Positions 1-8,239 of a stretch of 64,000 bases of DNA are shown in pieces. Position 1 is the stretch's first letter. Each line of letters opens with the position of its first letter. Below the pieces are notes generated by a model. The model was not told the DNA's origin and made no database searches. It saw only the letters and a list, made by a program, of their open reading frames with translations. The translations under genes and the position numbers were made by a program. Origin of the DNA: Gemmatimonadota bacterium (GTDB lineage Bacteria; Gemmatimonadota; Gemmatimonadetes; Gemmatimonadales; GWC2-71-9); the NCBI GenBank assembly GCA_003222135.1, contig QHUM01000039.1, forward strand, positions 62,001-126,000, written 5' to 3'.

Positions 1-258
1 GCCCGTCGCTGGGGGGTGACGCCGGAGGGACTGCGCTCCAAGGCCCGCACCAAGACGCTGACCATCCCGCGTCAGATCGCGATGTATCTGGCGCGCGACA
101 TGCTCGGTATGCAGCTGGTGGAGATCGGTCAGGCGTTCGGGGGACGGGACCATTCCACCGTGATCCACTCCGTCGACAAGGTGGAGCGGCAAATGGTGCG
201 CGACCGCACGTTCAAGGAGCGCGTCGAGATGGCCCGCCAGGAGTTGTCCGCACTCTAG
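1..258 (+). CDS. dnaA: Chromosomal replication initiator DnaA, C-terminal end (partial)
   Basis: The reading frame is open from the first base of the window, so only the last 85 codons are present. They form domain IV, the DNA-binding domain that recognises DnaA boxes, and include the family signature GGRDHSTV. The preceding helix (TIPRQIAMYLARDM) is also typical. The AAA+ ATPase domain lies upstream, outside the window. The gene stops with TAG at 256-258 and is followed by the probable origin and then dnaN, the classical order. Identification is secure; the true start cannot be seen. Confidence 0.96.
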   Translation, partial: ARRWGVTPEGLRSKARTKTLTIPRQIAMYLARDMLGMQLVEIGQAFGGRDHSTVIHSVDKVERQMVRDRTFKERVEMARQELSAL

Positions 259-499
259 CCAACATGTGGGAAGCGACGTGTTGGCCGGTGTGGGAAGGCG
301 CGCAAAACGTGGGGAAGCTGCCGGATGCCAACAGTCCCAACACTTGGGTCAGATGCGCCGAGCGGCCTTACCCCTGCCGGGGGGCCTGGGGTTAACCCGA
401 TTCACCCACATTTCCCCGCCCTCTACTACTACTACTAGTAGTTCTATAATAGTACAGCAGTAGATTCTTTACCCACCAAGAGACGAGGCGGCACGGCGG
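259..499. other. oriC: Candidate replication origin (oriC) between dnaA and dnaN
   Basis: This 241-base spacer has the features expected of an origin. TGTGGGAA-type motifs, resembling degenerate DnaA boxes, occur at 265-272, 289-296 and 308-316 (CGTGGGGAA). TCACCCACA (402-410) and TTACCCACC (469-477) each match TTATCCACA at 7 of 9 positions. A GC-rich run at 411-422 is followed by an AT-rich tract of ACT/AGT trinucleotides (about 424-442) containing the 12-bp palindrome ACTACTAGTAGT at 431-442. This is similar to the DnaA-trio unwinding elements described for other bacteria. A perfect TATAAT lies at 445-450. Position between dnaA and dnaN supports the call; a GC-skew plot would test it. Confidence 0.6.
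445..450 (+). promoter_or_regulatory. Probable -10 element of the dnaN promoter
   Basis: A perfect TATAAT lies 50 bases upstream of the dnaN ATG, in an otherwise GC-rich genome. No good -35 hexamer is seen at 16-18 bp because that position is occupied by the (CTA)n tract, so recognition may depend on another feature. Transcription from here would pass through the presumed unwinding region, as is common at origins. Confidence 0.45.
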
Positions 500-1606
500 A
501 TGAAGTTCACGATCACTCGGGAACAGCTGCAAGAAGGCCTGGGCGCGGTGGCGGCGGCGATCCCCGCCAAGACGACGCTGCCGGTCCTCGCGAACGTCCT
601 GCTCGAGGCGACGAAGCAGGGCATCCGCCTGTCGGGCACGGACCTCGACATCGCGGTGAGCACCACGGTGCCGGCGGAGGTGGACGCGGAAGGGGCGGTG
701 ACCCTCCCGGCCAAGAAGCTGGTGGACATCGCGCGCGAGCTGCCCGCCGGCCCGGTGCGGTTCGCGGCTGCGGGCGAGGCCCGGGTCAGCATCGAATGCG
801 GCCGGTCGAAGTTCAAGCTGCTCGGCCTTCCCCGCGAAGAGTTCCCCTCGTTCCCCGCCGTCAAGTTCGACGGCGCCTGGAAGGCGGCGGCCGGAGTGGT
901 ACACAAGCTCGTCGGGCACGTGGCGTTCGCGGCGTCCACCGAGGAGAGCCGCCCGATCCTGAACGGCGTGCTCTGGGAGCTGCGCCCCGACCGGATGCGC
1001 ATGGTGGCGACAAACGGCCACCGGCTCGCCAAGATGGACGTGCCCGCGAAGGGAGGCTCGACCGCCGACCTGATCGTTCCCCCCAAGGCGCTGGAGCAGA
1101 TCCGCCGCCTGTTCGCGGCCGAGGACGCCATCGAGGTCGCCAAGAGCGACAATCACATTGGTTTCCGCGCCGGCGGCACGCTGGTGTTCTCGCGACTGAT
1201 CGAGGGGCCGTACCCCAACTACGAGCAGGTCATCCCGCGCGAGAACGACAAGGCCGCGACCGTGGACAAAGCCGCCATGGCGGCGGCGCTGCGCCGCATG
1301 AGCGTGGTGGCGAGCGACCAGACGCATCGGATTCGGCTGGCCTTCGCGGGCGGCGCGGTGAAGTTCTCGGTCCAGACACCCGACCTGGGCGAGGCACAGG
1401 ACGAGCTCCCCGTCACCTACGAGGGCGAGCCGCTCGAGATCGGGTTCAACGCGATGTACCTGCTCGAGATCCTCAAGTACATGCCGACCGACGAGGTCCG
1501 TCTCACCTTCAAGGCCCCCGAGCGCGCTTCGACCGTGGAGCCGGTCGGCTGGAATGACCCCGCCAGCTATATGGCGCTCGTGATGCCGTTACGACTGGTG
1601 GATTAG
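500..1606 (+). CDS. dnaN: DNA polymerase III sliding clamp (beta subunit)
   Basis: The 368-aa product has the usual length and three-domain organisation of DnaN, the ring-shaped processivity clamp that tethers DNA polymerase III and other partners to DNA. The N terminus (MKFTITREQLQEGLGAV), the central LVVPxK-like segment (DLIVPPKALEQIRRL), the NHIGFRAGGTLVFSRLIEG block and the C terminus PASYMALVMPLRL are characteristic. The ATG follows a purine-rich stretch (GAGGCGGC). It is the first gene after the origin spacer. Its TAG stop overlaps the stop of convergent mtgA by 4 bases, leaving no room for a separate terminator. Confidence 0.97.
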   Translation: MKFTITREQLQEGLGAVAAAIPAKTTLPVLANVLLEATKQGIRLSGTDLDIAVSTTVPAEVDAEGAVTLPAKKLVDIARELPAGPVRFAAAGEARVSIECGRSKFKLLGLPREEFPSFPAVKFDGAWKAAAGVVHKLVGHVAFAASTEESRPILNGVLWELRPDRMRMVATNGHRLAKMDVPAKGGSTADLIVPPKALEQIRRLFAAEDAIEVAKSDNHIGFRAGGTLVFSRLIEGPYPNYEQVIPRENDKAATVDKAAMAAALRRMSVVASDQTHRIRLAFAGGAVKFSVQTPDLGEAQDELPVTYEGEPLEIGFNAMYLLEILKYMPTDEVRLTFKAPERASTVEPVGWNDPASYMALVMPLRLVD

Positions 1607-2451
1607 AGGCTGTCTTTCCGCACCGCCGTCGTATCGATTACGGTGTCCCCCGGCGTCGGCATTTCGATCCCCAGCGAGTCGACTGGTGGCAAGGTGATCG
1701 CCGGCCCCTGAAGCGTGTCCGTCTCCTCAGCGGGCGGGATGTATACCTCGACCCCGTGGTACCGGGCGAGAATCAGGTCGCGTCGCGCCAGCACGCGCTC
1801 GGGCCGCAGCGTCGGCGTCGACGTGCGAGGATGGGGGAGCGTTGCGGCGAGCGCGGCCGCTTGTGTCTCGTCGAGTCGCGAGGGGGGCACGCCGAAGTAC
1901 GCGCGGCTCGCCGCATCCACGCCCCACACGCCCTGTCCCCATTCCGCGACGTCGAGGTAGAGCTCGAGGATCCGATCCTTAGGTAGCGCGAGCTCGAGGC
2001 GCAGCGCGGTCACCGCCTCCTTCACCTTCCGCAGCGGATTGCGCGACGACGAGAGGTACAGGTTCTTGGCGAGCTGCTGTGTGATCGTGCTCGCGCCACG
2101 CAGCCGCTCGCGGTTCCGCCACGCCGCCGTGAGCGTCCCCACCGGCCCCTTGCCCCGGTCCGCACCGACCGCGTCGGCGATCTCGGCCGGGTCGATGCCA
2201 TGGTGGGTCCGAAACCGCGAATCCTCTCCGATGATGACCATGCGCTGCAGCACCGGCGAGATGTCTTTCAGGGCGGTAGGATGGGCGGATGGAACGTTGG
2301 AACGTTCCGCCTCTCGCATCATGGCCGTTTCCCGCGGCCAGTGATCCCGCCACCAGAGCGGCGGCGGCCAGACACCTAACACCCAGACGAGCGCGAGCCC
2401 CGCGGTCCCTAGCGCCGCGGCACGTGCTTTCCTAGGTTTCGCGTCCGCCAT
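1603..2451 (-). CDS. mtgA: Monofunctional peptidoglycan transglycosylase (GT51)
   Basis: This 282-aa protein polymerises lipid II into glycan strands at the outer face of the inner membrane. One N-terminal membrane segment (about residues 10-30) is followed by the GT51 domain. That domain contains the catalytic block EDSRFRTHHGID and the motif RGASTITQQLAKNLYL. No transpeptidase domain follows, so it is MtgA-like rather than a bifunctional PBP. The start at 2451 (MADAKPRKARAA) gives a short cytoplasmic tail before the membrane helix. An upstream in-frame start would run into the divergent kinase. The two start codons overlap head to head, so each promoter must lie in the other gene. Confidence 0.9.
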   Translation of the reverse strand: MADAKPRKARAAALGTAGLALVWVLGVWPPPLWWRDHWPRETAMMREAERSNVPSAHPTALKDISPVLQRMVIIGEDSRFRTHHGIDPAEIADAVGADRGKGPVGTLTAAWRNRERLRGASTITQQLAKNLYLSSSRNPLRKVKEAVTALRLELALPKDRILELYLDVAEWGQGVWGVDAASRAYFGVPPSRLDETQAAALAATLPHPRTSTPTLRPERVLARRDLILARYHGVEVYIPPAEETDTLQGPAITLPPVDSLGIEMPTPGDTVIDTTAVRKDSL

Positions 2452-3817
2452 GTCTCTCGATATCTCCACATTGCGCCAGCGGTTGCAACAGGCCCTCGGA
2501 GAGGAATTTACCGTCGCCGCCCTGCTGGGCGAAGGTGGGTTCGCCGCGGTGTTCCGTGTGCGGGAAAAGCGCCAGCACCGCGACGTCGCCGTGAAAGTCG
2601 TGGACTTGGGGCTCACCCCCTCCCCCTCGCTCGCCGTCCGGTTCGTGCGCGAAGCGCGCACCGTGGCCCGGCTCGAGCACCCCCACATCGTGCCGATCTA
2701 CAAGGTCGGGGGATACCAGAACGAAGTCCTGTACATCGTCATGCGGTGCGTCGACGGCGCGTCGCTCCGGCAGCTGCTCGAGAAGAAGAAGCGGCTCTCG
2801 GTGCGGAAGGCCGCCACGATCGCGCGCCAGGTCGCCGACGCCCTCGGCTACGCGCATCACTACGGGGTCGTGCACCGCGACGTGAAGCCCGACAACATTC
2901 TGCTCGACCGGGGCGGCCATGTGCTCGTCACCGACTTCGGGATCGCCAAGGCCGCGCAGGAGGCATCCGTCTCGCAGCTCACGACCGAGGGGATGGTGGT
3001 CGGGACGCCCCAGTACATGAGCCCCGAGCAAGCCACGGGAGACAAGCTCGACGCGCGCTCGGACATCTACTCGCTCGGCATCCTGCTGTACCAGATGCTC
3101 GCCGGTGAACCGCCGTTCGATGGGGAATCGGCGCAGTCGATCCTCATGAAGCAGGCGACGGCGGACCCCCCGCCGATCGGGGACCACCGGGGCGACGTGC
3201 CCGCGCCGCTCACCGCCGCCCTCGACCGCATGCTCGCGAAGGATCCCGCCGAGCGCTATCAGACCGCGGAAGACGTGAGCCGGGCCCTCGTCGAAGCGGT
3301 GCCCGCCGCTGCCGGGGAAACGGTACCCGTGCGCACCAGCGTACCCGCGGTGGTGATCCGGTCTCTCGTGGGGCTCGCGGTGTTCGCCGGCGTAGGGCTG
3401 GCCGGGGTCACGCTGCTCGGCAAGCCACCCCGGCTCTCGGTCGCCGCTCCGATCCCCGACAGCGTGGCACAGGTGCTGCGGCGGCGGCGCGCCCTCGCGA
3501 CCGGCGACGTGGCGCAATACGTCTTCGCGCCCGCGGGCGCCGAGGACACCACCCTCCTGCTCGTGTCGCATCGCAGGGTGGCGGTGGTCTCTCCACACCG
3601 CGTACGCTCCTACCCGCGGGAGGCGGTGCGCGCCGGTTTCGGTGCCGACGTGCGCGCCGGCCTGCGGTTCCGTCTGGTACTGTGGCTGCCGCACGGAGGA
3701 CGGGACACGGTGTTTCGGCGCCTCTCGTTCCGCGACCTGTATACGATCGTACCGCGGGTGGAGAAGCTGCTGAATGAGGACTCCGCGAGCGCAGCCGCTC
3801 CGCTGCGCCGGCAGTAG
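2450..3817 (+). CDS. Transmembrane Hanks-type Ser/Thr protein kinase
   Basis: This is a 455-aa eukaryotic-like kinase. It has a glycine loop (LLGEGGFAAVFRV), ATP-binding Lys49 in AVKVV, catalytic HRDVKPDN (Asp144), DFG (Asp162), an activation segment with GTPQYMSPEQA and a complete C-lobe to about residue 285. A hydrophobic segment at about 301-323 (VVIRSLVGLAVFAGVGLAGV) anchors it in the membrane. The C-terminal region of about 130 residues, outside the cell membrane, resembles no domain I recognise and is not PASTA. It presumably senses an envelope signal. It is divergent from mtgA with overlapping start codons, which hints at a cell-wall link (inference). Its stop abuts the stop of the convergent gene at 3818. 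Confidence 0.93.
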   Translation: MSLDISTLRQRLQQALGEEFTVAALLGEGGFAAVFRVREKRQHRDVAVKVVDLGLTPSPSLAVRFVREARTVARLEHPHIVPIYKVGGYQNEVLYIVMRCVDGASLRQLLEKKKRLSVRKAATIARQVADALGYAHHYGVVHRDVKPDNILLDRGGHVLVTDFGIAKAAQEASVSQLTTEGMVVGTPQYMSPEQATGDKLDARSDIYSLGILLYQMLAGEPPFDGESAQSILMKQATADPPPIGDHRGDVPAPLTAALDRMLAKDPAERYQTAEDVSRALVEAVPAAAGETVPVRTSVPAVVIRSLVGLAVFAGVGLAGVTLLGKPPRLSVAAPIPDSVAQVLRRRRALATGDVAQYVFAPAGAEDTTLLLVSHRRVAVVSPHRVRSYPREAVRAGFGADVRAGLRFRLVLWLPHGGRDTVFRRLSFRDLYTIVPRVEKLLNEDSASAAAPLRRQ

Positions 3818-4639
3818 CTAGCGGGTCAGGCGCCGCGTGGAGACAGCGTACAGGCTCGCGGCATCGACCCGTGCCACGTTGCCCGGGGTGGTGGCGACGA
3901 TGCCGAGCAGGTCCTGCGCGCCCACCGAAAGACCGAACGCGAACCCCAGGCGTCGCAGCGAACGGTCGGTATCGAGGCGCGCCAGGAGGCGGAGCGGGAG
4001 CGGCGTCCCCTCCCTGATCCCGCCCACAACGCCGAAGGCGTACCCTGCCACGCCGTTCGTCGTGATCCCCGCGTCGGCCGAGAGTGCCGCGCGCCGGTTG
4101 AACAGTCGCAGCGTCGCCCCCGGCGTGTAAACCACACGCAAGACGGAGTCGCGCACCACCGGGTGCCCGATGTTCGCCGCCACAGCACCGAGCGTGAGCG
4201 TCGGGGTCAGGTCGTAGACGATCCCGACGTCCCACCCCGTCCCGGACGACCCCGGTGCCCCGCGGTACAGCGCCGTCGCGACCCCGGCGGCGAGACGCTG
4301 CTCGCCGCCCGCGAAGCCGAGGCGATAGATATGGCCGCGCACCCCGCCGTCGAGTAGATCCCGTTGGTAGCCGAACGAGAAGCCGCGCGAGTTCACGCCG
4401 GCGGTCACCTGACGCAGCCGACCGCCGGCACCGGGATCCCCTACCGTCAGGTCGAGGTGGACCGATGCCTCCTTCATCCGCGCGAGGCCCGCGGGATTGA
4501 CCCACAGTGCGCGCGCGTCGGTGACGTCGGTCGGGTGAAGATACAGGGTCGTCCGATTGGGGACCGCCTGCGCGGCGGCGCCGCTGACGAGCGACAGGAG
4601 GAGCAGCGCGATCGGCGGGACCGCCTGACCGCCTGCCAC
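3818..4639 (-). CDS. Predicted secreted outer-membrane beta-barrel protein
   Basis: The 273-aa product starts at GTG and has a clear signal peptide (hydrophobic IALLLLSLVSGAAAQA). The mature protein consists of alternating amphipathic strands with many Gly and aromatic residues. It includes a DARALWVNPAGLARM segment like the 'NPAG' start of FadL- or PorV-type barrels. I infer an outer-membrane location; substrate and role are unknown. The GTG start shares its G with the TAG stop of the upstream gene (TAGTG at 4641-4637), so the two are translationally coupled. Confidence 0.6.
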   Translation of the reverse strand: MAGGQAVPPIALLLLSLVSGAAAQAVPNRTTLYLHPTDVTDARALWVNPAGLARMKEASVHLDLTVGDPGAGGRLRQVTAGVNSRGFSFGYQRDLLDGGVRGHIYRLGFAGGEQRLAAGVATALYRGAPGSSGTGWDVGIVYDLTPTLTLGAVAANIGHPVVRDSVLRVVYTPGATLRLFNRRAALSADAGITTNGVAGYAFGVVGGIREGTPLPLRLLARLDTDRSLRRLGFAFGLSVGAQDLLGIVATTPGNVARVDAASLYAVSTRRLTR

Positions 4640-5541
4640 TACGGCAACACCGCTACCGTCGTGTGCGTCACCTGGGTCACGGGGACGGCGAGGCCTTGCA
4701 CGGCCAGATGCACGGTCAGGCTGGTCGAGTCGCGCGATTCACCGCCGAGATAGCGTCCGTCGGCGGCGATGAAGGACACCACGGTCGCACTCCCGGACCC
4801 CGAAAGGTCGAACGGCTGGCCTGCATTCTGGCCGGTGCCCGCGACCTGGTAGGTTGAGGTCGCTTCGAGGCGCAGGCTGCGCGCGCCGGCGTGGTCCTCC
4901 CACGCGGCGGCGGTCGAGCGGAGGATGGCTCGCCGCGACACCTCGGAGCTCCCTCCCTTCTGAGTCGCCTCCAACGTGTCGGTCCAGGCGACACCGGGCG
5001 TCAGGCCATCGCGCGGCAGGCGCGGCATGAAGTCCCGGAAATTCGCGAGGAACTGAACGAGGGATTGTGCCAGCACGCTGTCCGACGCCACGCCGTTGAC
5101 GAACTCGCCGCGCGGCAACAGGCGGCCGCTGAAGACCAACTTGCGGGCCCGGCTGAGGTTGTCGGCCAGTGGCGGCGGGGTGCCGGAATCGGGGACGATC
5201 GAGTCTACCGTGAACGTGGCGGGATAGCCGATCGAGTCCGCCGGCCCTGTGATCGTGGCCGCCAGAAAGATGCGCGCTGCCAGGTCCGTCGCCTGGGGCC
5301 GCTCGGCCTGGCCCTGCTGGACGTGCAGCTGGCGGTGCACGAGGTAGCGGAGGGCGCTCGGCCCGTAGCGCACAGCGTCGGAGCGTCGTGGGGCGGCCGG
5401 GGCGGGTGGGACGGGCTGGCCGGTTGCGACGGGCGGCATGGTGGCGGGGGAGGTCGGCGTGGGCGGTGCCGCCGTGACCCCGCCACGCGACGCGCACCGG
5501 GCGGCGAGTGCCGTCACCAGCACCAGCGAGGCACGTGTCAT
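4639..5541 (-). CDS. Secreted protein of unknown function
   Basis: This 300-aa protein has an N-terminal export signal (MTRASLVLVTALAARC). The Cys is preceded by Arg, so it is a poor lipobox and a lipoprotein call is uncertain. A Pro/Thr-rich linker of about 40 residues follows, then a globular region with no motif I recognise. The start at 5541 is fixed by an ATGA overlap with the preceding 69-aa gene, and the 3' end overlaps the next gene. The tight coupling suggests that the three proteins act together, probably in the envelope, but no function can be assigned. Confidence 0.6.
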   Translation of the reverse strand: MTRASLVLVTALAARCASRGGVTAAPPTPTSPATMPPVATGQPVPPAPAAPRRSDAVRYGPSALRYLVHRQLHVQQGQAERPQATDLAARIFLAATITGPADSIGYPATFTVDSIVPDSGTPPPLADNLSRARKLVFSGRLLPRGEFVNGVASDSVLAQSLVQFLANFRDFMPRLPRDGLTPGVAWTDTLEATQKGGSSEVSRRAILRSTAAAWEDHAGARSLRLEATSTYQVAGTGQNAGQPFDLSGSGSATVVSFIAADGRYLGGESRDSTSLTVHLAVQGLAVPVTQVTHTTVAVLP

Positions 5542-5747
5542 ATGGAAGCGCGCTCGGCCTTGGTTCGGCCGAAGATGGCGACCATTTCCGCTCCCTCGCT
5601 CGAGACGCGCAGCAGCTTCCAGCCACGCTTCCGCATGTCGGCGCGCCACCCGATCAGCTTTTCCCATTCCTGCGCGGTCGTGCGAAAGACCCGCAGGTCC
5701 GCTACCTGTTCCCATTGGGGGGGGTACGGTTTGGACGGCGACGTCAT
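5538..5747 (-). CDS. Small protein of unknown function, possibly DUF4177-like
   Basis: This 69-aa, soluble, charged protein has a core EKLIGWRADMRKRGWKLLRV followed by MVAIFGRTK. It recalls the small DUF4177 fold (helix, GW, then strands), but the resemblance is weak and from memory. The ATG at 5747 lies only about 8 bases past the 3' end of the RNase P RNA on the same strand and has no obvious ribosome-binding site. The mRNA may therefore be read through from rnpB. The stop overlaps the next start as ATGA. A longer version starting inside rnpB is excluded by the RNA gene. Confidence 0.55.
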   Translation of the reverse strand: MTSPSKPYPPQWEQVADLRVFRTTAQEWEKLIGWRADMRKRGWKLLRVSSEGAEMVAIFGRTKAERASI

Positions 5748-5754
5748 GGAGAGA

Positions 5755-6128
5755 CGGGCGGTAGGGCCATAAGCCGAGTTCTGTTTATCCGCTGTTGGCG
5801 GACAGATGGTCATCTCTCTGGGATGGCTGTCGCCAGCCACCTCACGCGGCCTACCCGCAGCTCAGACGACCCGGGCCGGGTCTCGCTGCTTACTTGGCCT
5901 TGCTCCGACTGGGGGTTACCGTGCCGCGCCTGTTGCCAGGCGCGCGGTGGGCTCTTACCCCACCTTTTCACCCTTACCCTTGGATAAAGGGCGGTCTGTT
6001 TTCTGTGGCCCGTTCCGTCGCCTTGCGGCGCCCAGGCGTTACCTGGCAGTCTGCCCTCTGGAGCTCGGACTTTCCTCAGCGCGCCACTCCGACCGGCGCA
6101 CCGCGACCATCACGCCCTACCGCCTCCC
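5755..6128 (-). ncRNA. rnpB: RNase P RNA, bacterial class A
   Basis: On the minus strand the conserved 5' core reads GAGGAAAGTCCGAGCTCC (about 6080-6062). The conserved 3' core ends in ACAGAACTCGGCTTAT (about 5784-5769). Helix P1 can be drawn between GGCGGTAGGG (6124-6115) and CCCTACCGCC (5766-5757), which fixes both ends to within a few bases and gives about 370 nt, normal for this RNA. It is the catalytic subunit that matures the 5' ends of tRNAs. The gene sits between the large lipoprotein gene (6169) and the 69-aa gene (5747). Confidence 0.95.
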
Positions 6129-6135
6129 AGCGCGA

Positions 6136-6165
6136 AAGGTATCGGTCTTGGAAGGGTCGGGGCAA
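6136..6165 (-). promoter_or_regulatory. Possible rnpB promoter
   Basis: On the minus strand TTGCCC (6165-6160) and TACCTT (6141-6136) are separated by 18 bases. Transcription would start about 7 bases further on, at about 6129, exactly where helix P1 predicts the 5' end of RNase P RNA. The hexamers are imperfect, so this rests mainly on position. Confidence 0.4.
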
Positions 6166-6168
6166 GCC

Positions 6169-8226
6169 TCAGCGCGCCAGCCGTCGCAACAGGCGAACCA
6201 GACTGTCGGCCGGGAGTCGGCCCGGCGTCTTCGTCCCCCCCGTTTCCCCGGGGAGCCAGAAGCCGTCGTTTTCCTCGAACACGGTGCGTTTCAGGCCCGC
6301 CCAGTCACGGGTCCGCAGCAGCGCCGGCGCGAGCTCGATGGCGTGCACGGCGTTCAAGCCCCGCTCCCGCAGCAACCCGAGCACGTCGCGCGTCTGGGCT
6401 TCGGGTGTGAACAAGAGGAGGGGCCGGTCGGGCAACGCGAAGCCCTTGAGCAGACCGAGCGAGAACCAATCCGCCGGGGGCTGGGGAAGGCGGAACGCGA
6501 AATAGACATCGCGCCGCTGCCGGAGGATACGGTCCCGGAGGGTACCGGCGCGCTCTGCCACCGCGTCCTCCAGGGCCCGGTAGTAGAGTGGCAACAGGCC
6601 CGCCTCTCGCAGCGTCGCGTAGCGGGCGGCGTACGGCAGCGAGTCGAGCTCGGCGCCGCCGTGGCCCAGATGCGTCAGGCTGCGCCGCCACGCGGCGTCG
6701 CAGAACTCCTGACCCATGCCGTAGCTGCGTCCGTGCGGACGGGATGGCGATGTCGGGGGCGGGTCGCGGAGCGGATCGCCCAGGTCGAACCCGAGCGCGA
6801 TCACCAGGGTCCGTTGCTCCGCGGCGAGCCGCCCGAGTGCCGTGGCGGCAGGCGCGAACCCCCCGACCCATAGCGCCGTGTCGAGCACGCACGGAGCCGG
6901 CAGCGCTTCTCCGCGGGGGCCGCGCGAGGAGTCGGCGGGCGGCAGCCGGGCCGCCCCGTAATCGAACGCGGGGATCCAGGCGACGCTCGTGGGGCCGAGC
7001 CGGCTGACGGCATCGCTCCAGGCCCGCCGGACGGCGTCGCGCTCCCACCAGCGGGCATGCAGCGAGTCGGCCCCCTCGGGATAGGCGTCGCCGGAGAGCA
7101 GGTTGAAGCCGCCCACGTCGAGGAAGGTGACGAGCGAGTCGAGCGTGGCGTGCGGCCGCGGGACATGCTGCTCTTCCCGCATCGCCAAGAGGGGCGTCCA
7201 CAAGACGCGCAGGCCCTGCTGGCGCAGCCAATCGGGGACATTCGCGGGGCGCGCGAACTTCTTGTCGGGGACGGCCGGCAGCTCGATCGCGTCCACGCCG
7301 GGAGGTGGGGCGAGCCGCGGCGGTTGCAGCTCGACAGGCAGCGGGGCGTCCTGCAGCGCCAGCGACGCGCGGTGGGTTGCGGGGGGCACGTGTGCCCACT
7401 CGGCGGGGCGGCGCGTCCAGCGCGCCACCGCCCTGAGAAACGCGTACGTATCGGCTAGCGGGCCCGTGGCCAGGAACGGCGTGGTCGATGGCCGGTACTG
7501 CGGCCCGAGCGTCCCCAGGGCGTGGCGGCTGATCACCACGACCAGCCCTTCACCGATCCGCACCGCCGCCGCGATCCCGGCATCCGGGCGCGGCGCTGGT
7601 GCCCGCGACGTGCGCACGAACGCCCGATGGCTGGTGAGCGCGAGCAGCTGCGTCGGCTCGCGCGCCACGACGACGTGGTTGCGATCGAGCGGGAACGGGT
7701 CGTACGCCGAGCCCAGCGGCTCATCTCCCACCGGACGGGCAACGGCCCACGGCTGCGCCCGCCCGGTCATCATGACGCGGGCCGTCGTATCCTCCAGCAC
7801 GCGGTCGCCAATCGAGATTCCCGCCCCTTCGTAGGCGAGCCAACGGTTCGCCGTCCAGCGGTCGAGGTAGCCCTCGCCGTCACCGTCGTAGCCCAGCACC
7901 ACGACGCCCCCACGCCGTACCCATTCGTCGAGCAGGGCCACGTCACCGGCGGTGAGGGCGTCCGACGCAGCCTCGGGCTCGCGGCCCAGGAGGCACACCA
8001 GCGTGCGGAACTGCGGGAGGTCGGCGCGGGTCAAGTGCGGATAGAAGCGCCGGTACTGGACGTTGTACCCCGCGTCCGCCCACGGCCGGGCCGTGCTGTT
8101 CAGGACGACGGGATCCGACAGCGCGAGGTCGAGCAGCAGCAGGCGTCGCGCTTGGGGCTGGCACGCGGCGACGAGAAACGGGGTGATCAGGCGGACGGCC
8201 GTGCGGGCGGACGGCGAGTGATTCAT
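6169..8226 (-). CDS. Large predicted lipoprotein of unknown function
   Basis: The 685-aa product starts at ATG 8226 with a signal sequence ending in LVAAC, a good lipobox, so it is probably membrane-anchored outside the cytoplasm. The N-terminal 200 residues alternate strands and helices (LLLLDLALSD, GGVVVLGYDGDGEGYLDRW) and look like an amidotransferase or trimerisation-like Rossmann domain. A proline-rich linker leads to a second half with TIM-barrel-like spacing (FDVGG-like, VAWIPAFDYG, ALGFDLGDP). A glycosidase-like role is only a guess. It lies 13 bases after the kinase-SUMF1 gene and is probably co-transcribed with it. Confidence 0.6.
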   Translation of the reverse strand: MNHSPSARTAVRLITPFLVAACQPQARRLLLLDLALSDPVVLNSTARPWADAGYNVQYRRFYPHLTRADLPQFRTLVCLLGREPEAASDALTAGDVALLDEWVRRGGVVVLGYDGDGEGYLDRWTANRWLAYEGAGISIGDRVLEDTTARVMMTGRAQPWAVARPVGDEPLGSAYDPFPLDRNHVVVAREPTQLLALTSHRAFVRTSRAPAPRPDAGIAAAVRIGEGLVVVISRHALGTLGPQYRPSTTPFLATGPLADTYAFLRAVARWTRRPAEWAHVPPATHRASLALQDAPLPVELQPPRLAPPPGVDAIELPAVPDKKFARPANVPDWLRQQGLRVLWTPLLAMREEQHVPRPHATLDSLVTFLDVGGFNLLSGDAYPEGADSLHARWWERDAVRRAWSDAVSRLGPTSVAWIPAFDYGAARLPPADSSRGPRGEALPAPCVLDTALWVGGFAPAATALGRLAAEQRTLVIALGFDLGDPLRDPPPTSPSRPHGRSYGMGQEFCDAAWRRSLTHLGHGGAELDSLPYAARYATLREAGLLPLYYRALEDAVAERAGTLRDRILRQRRDVYFAFRLPQPPADWFSLGLLKGFALPDRPLLLFTPEAQTRDVLGLLRERGLNAVHAIELAPALLRTRDWAGLKRTVFEENDGFWLPGETGGTKTPGRLPADSLVRLLRRLAR

Positions 8227-8239
8227 CGTGACATGAATT

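Noticed and set aside
424..442. A simple microsatellite (CTA)n
   Set aside because: Its place between box-like motifs and TATAAT in the dnaA-dnaN spacer makes a role at the origin more likely than a random repeat.
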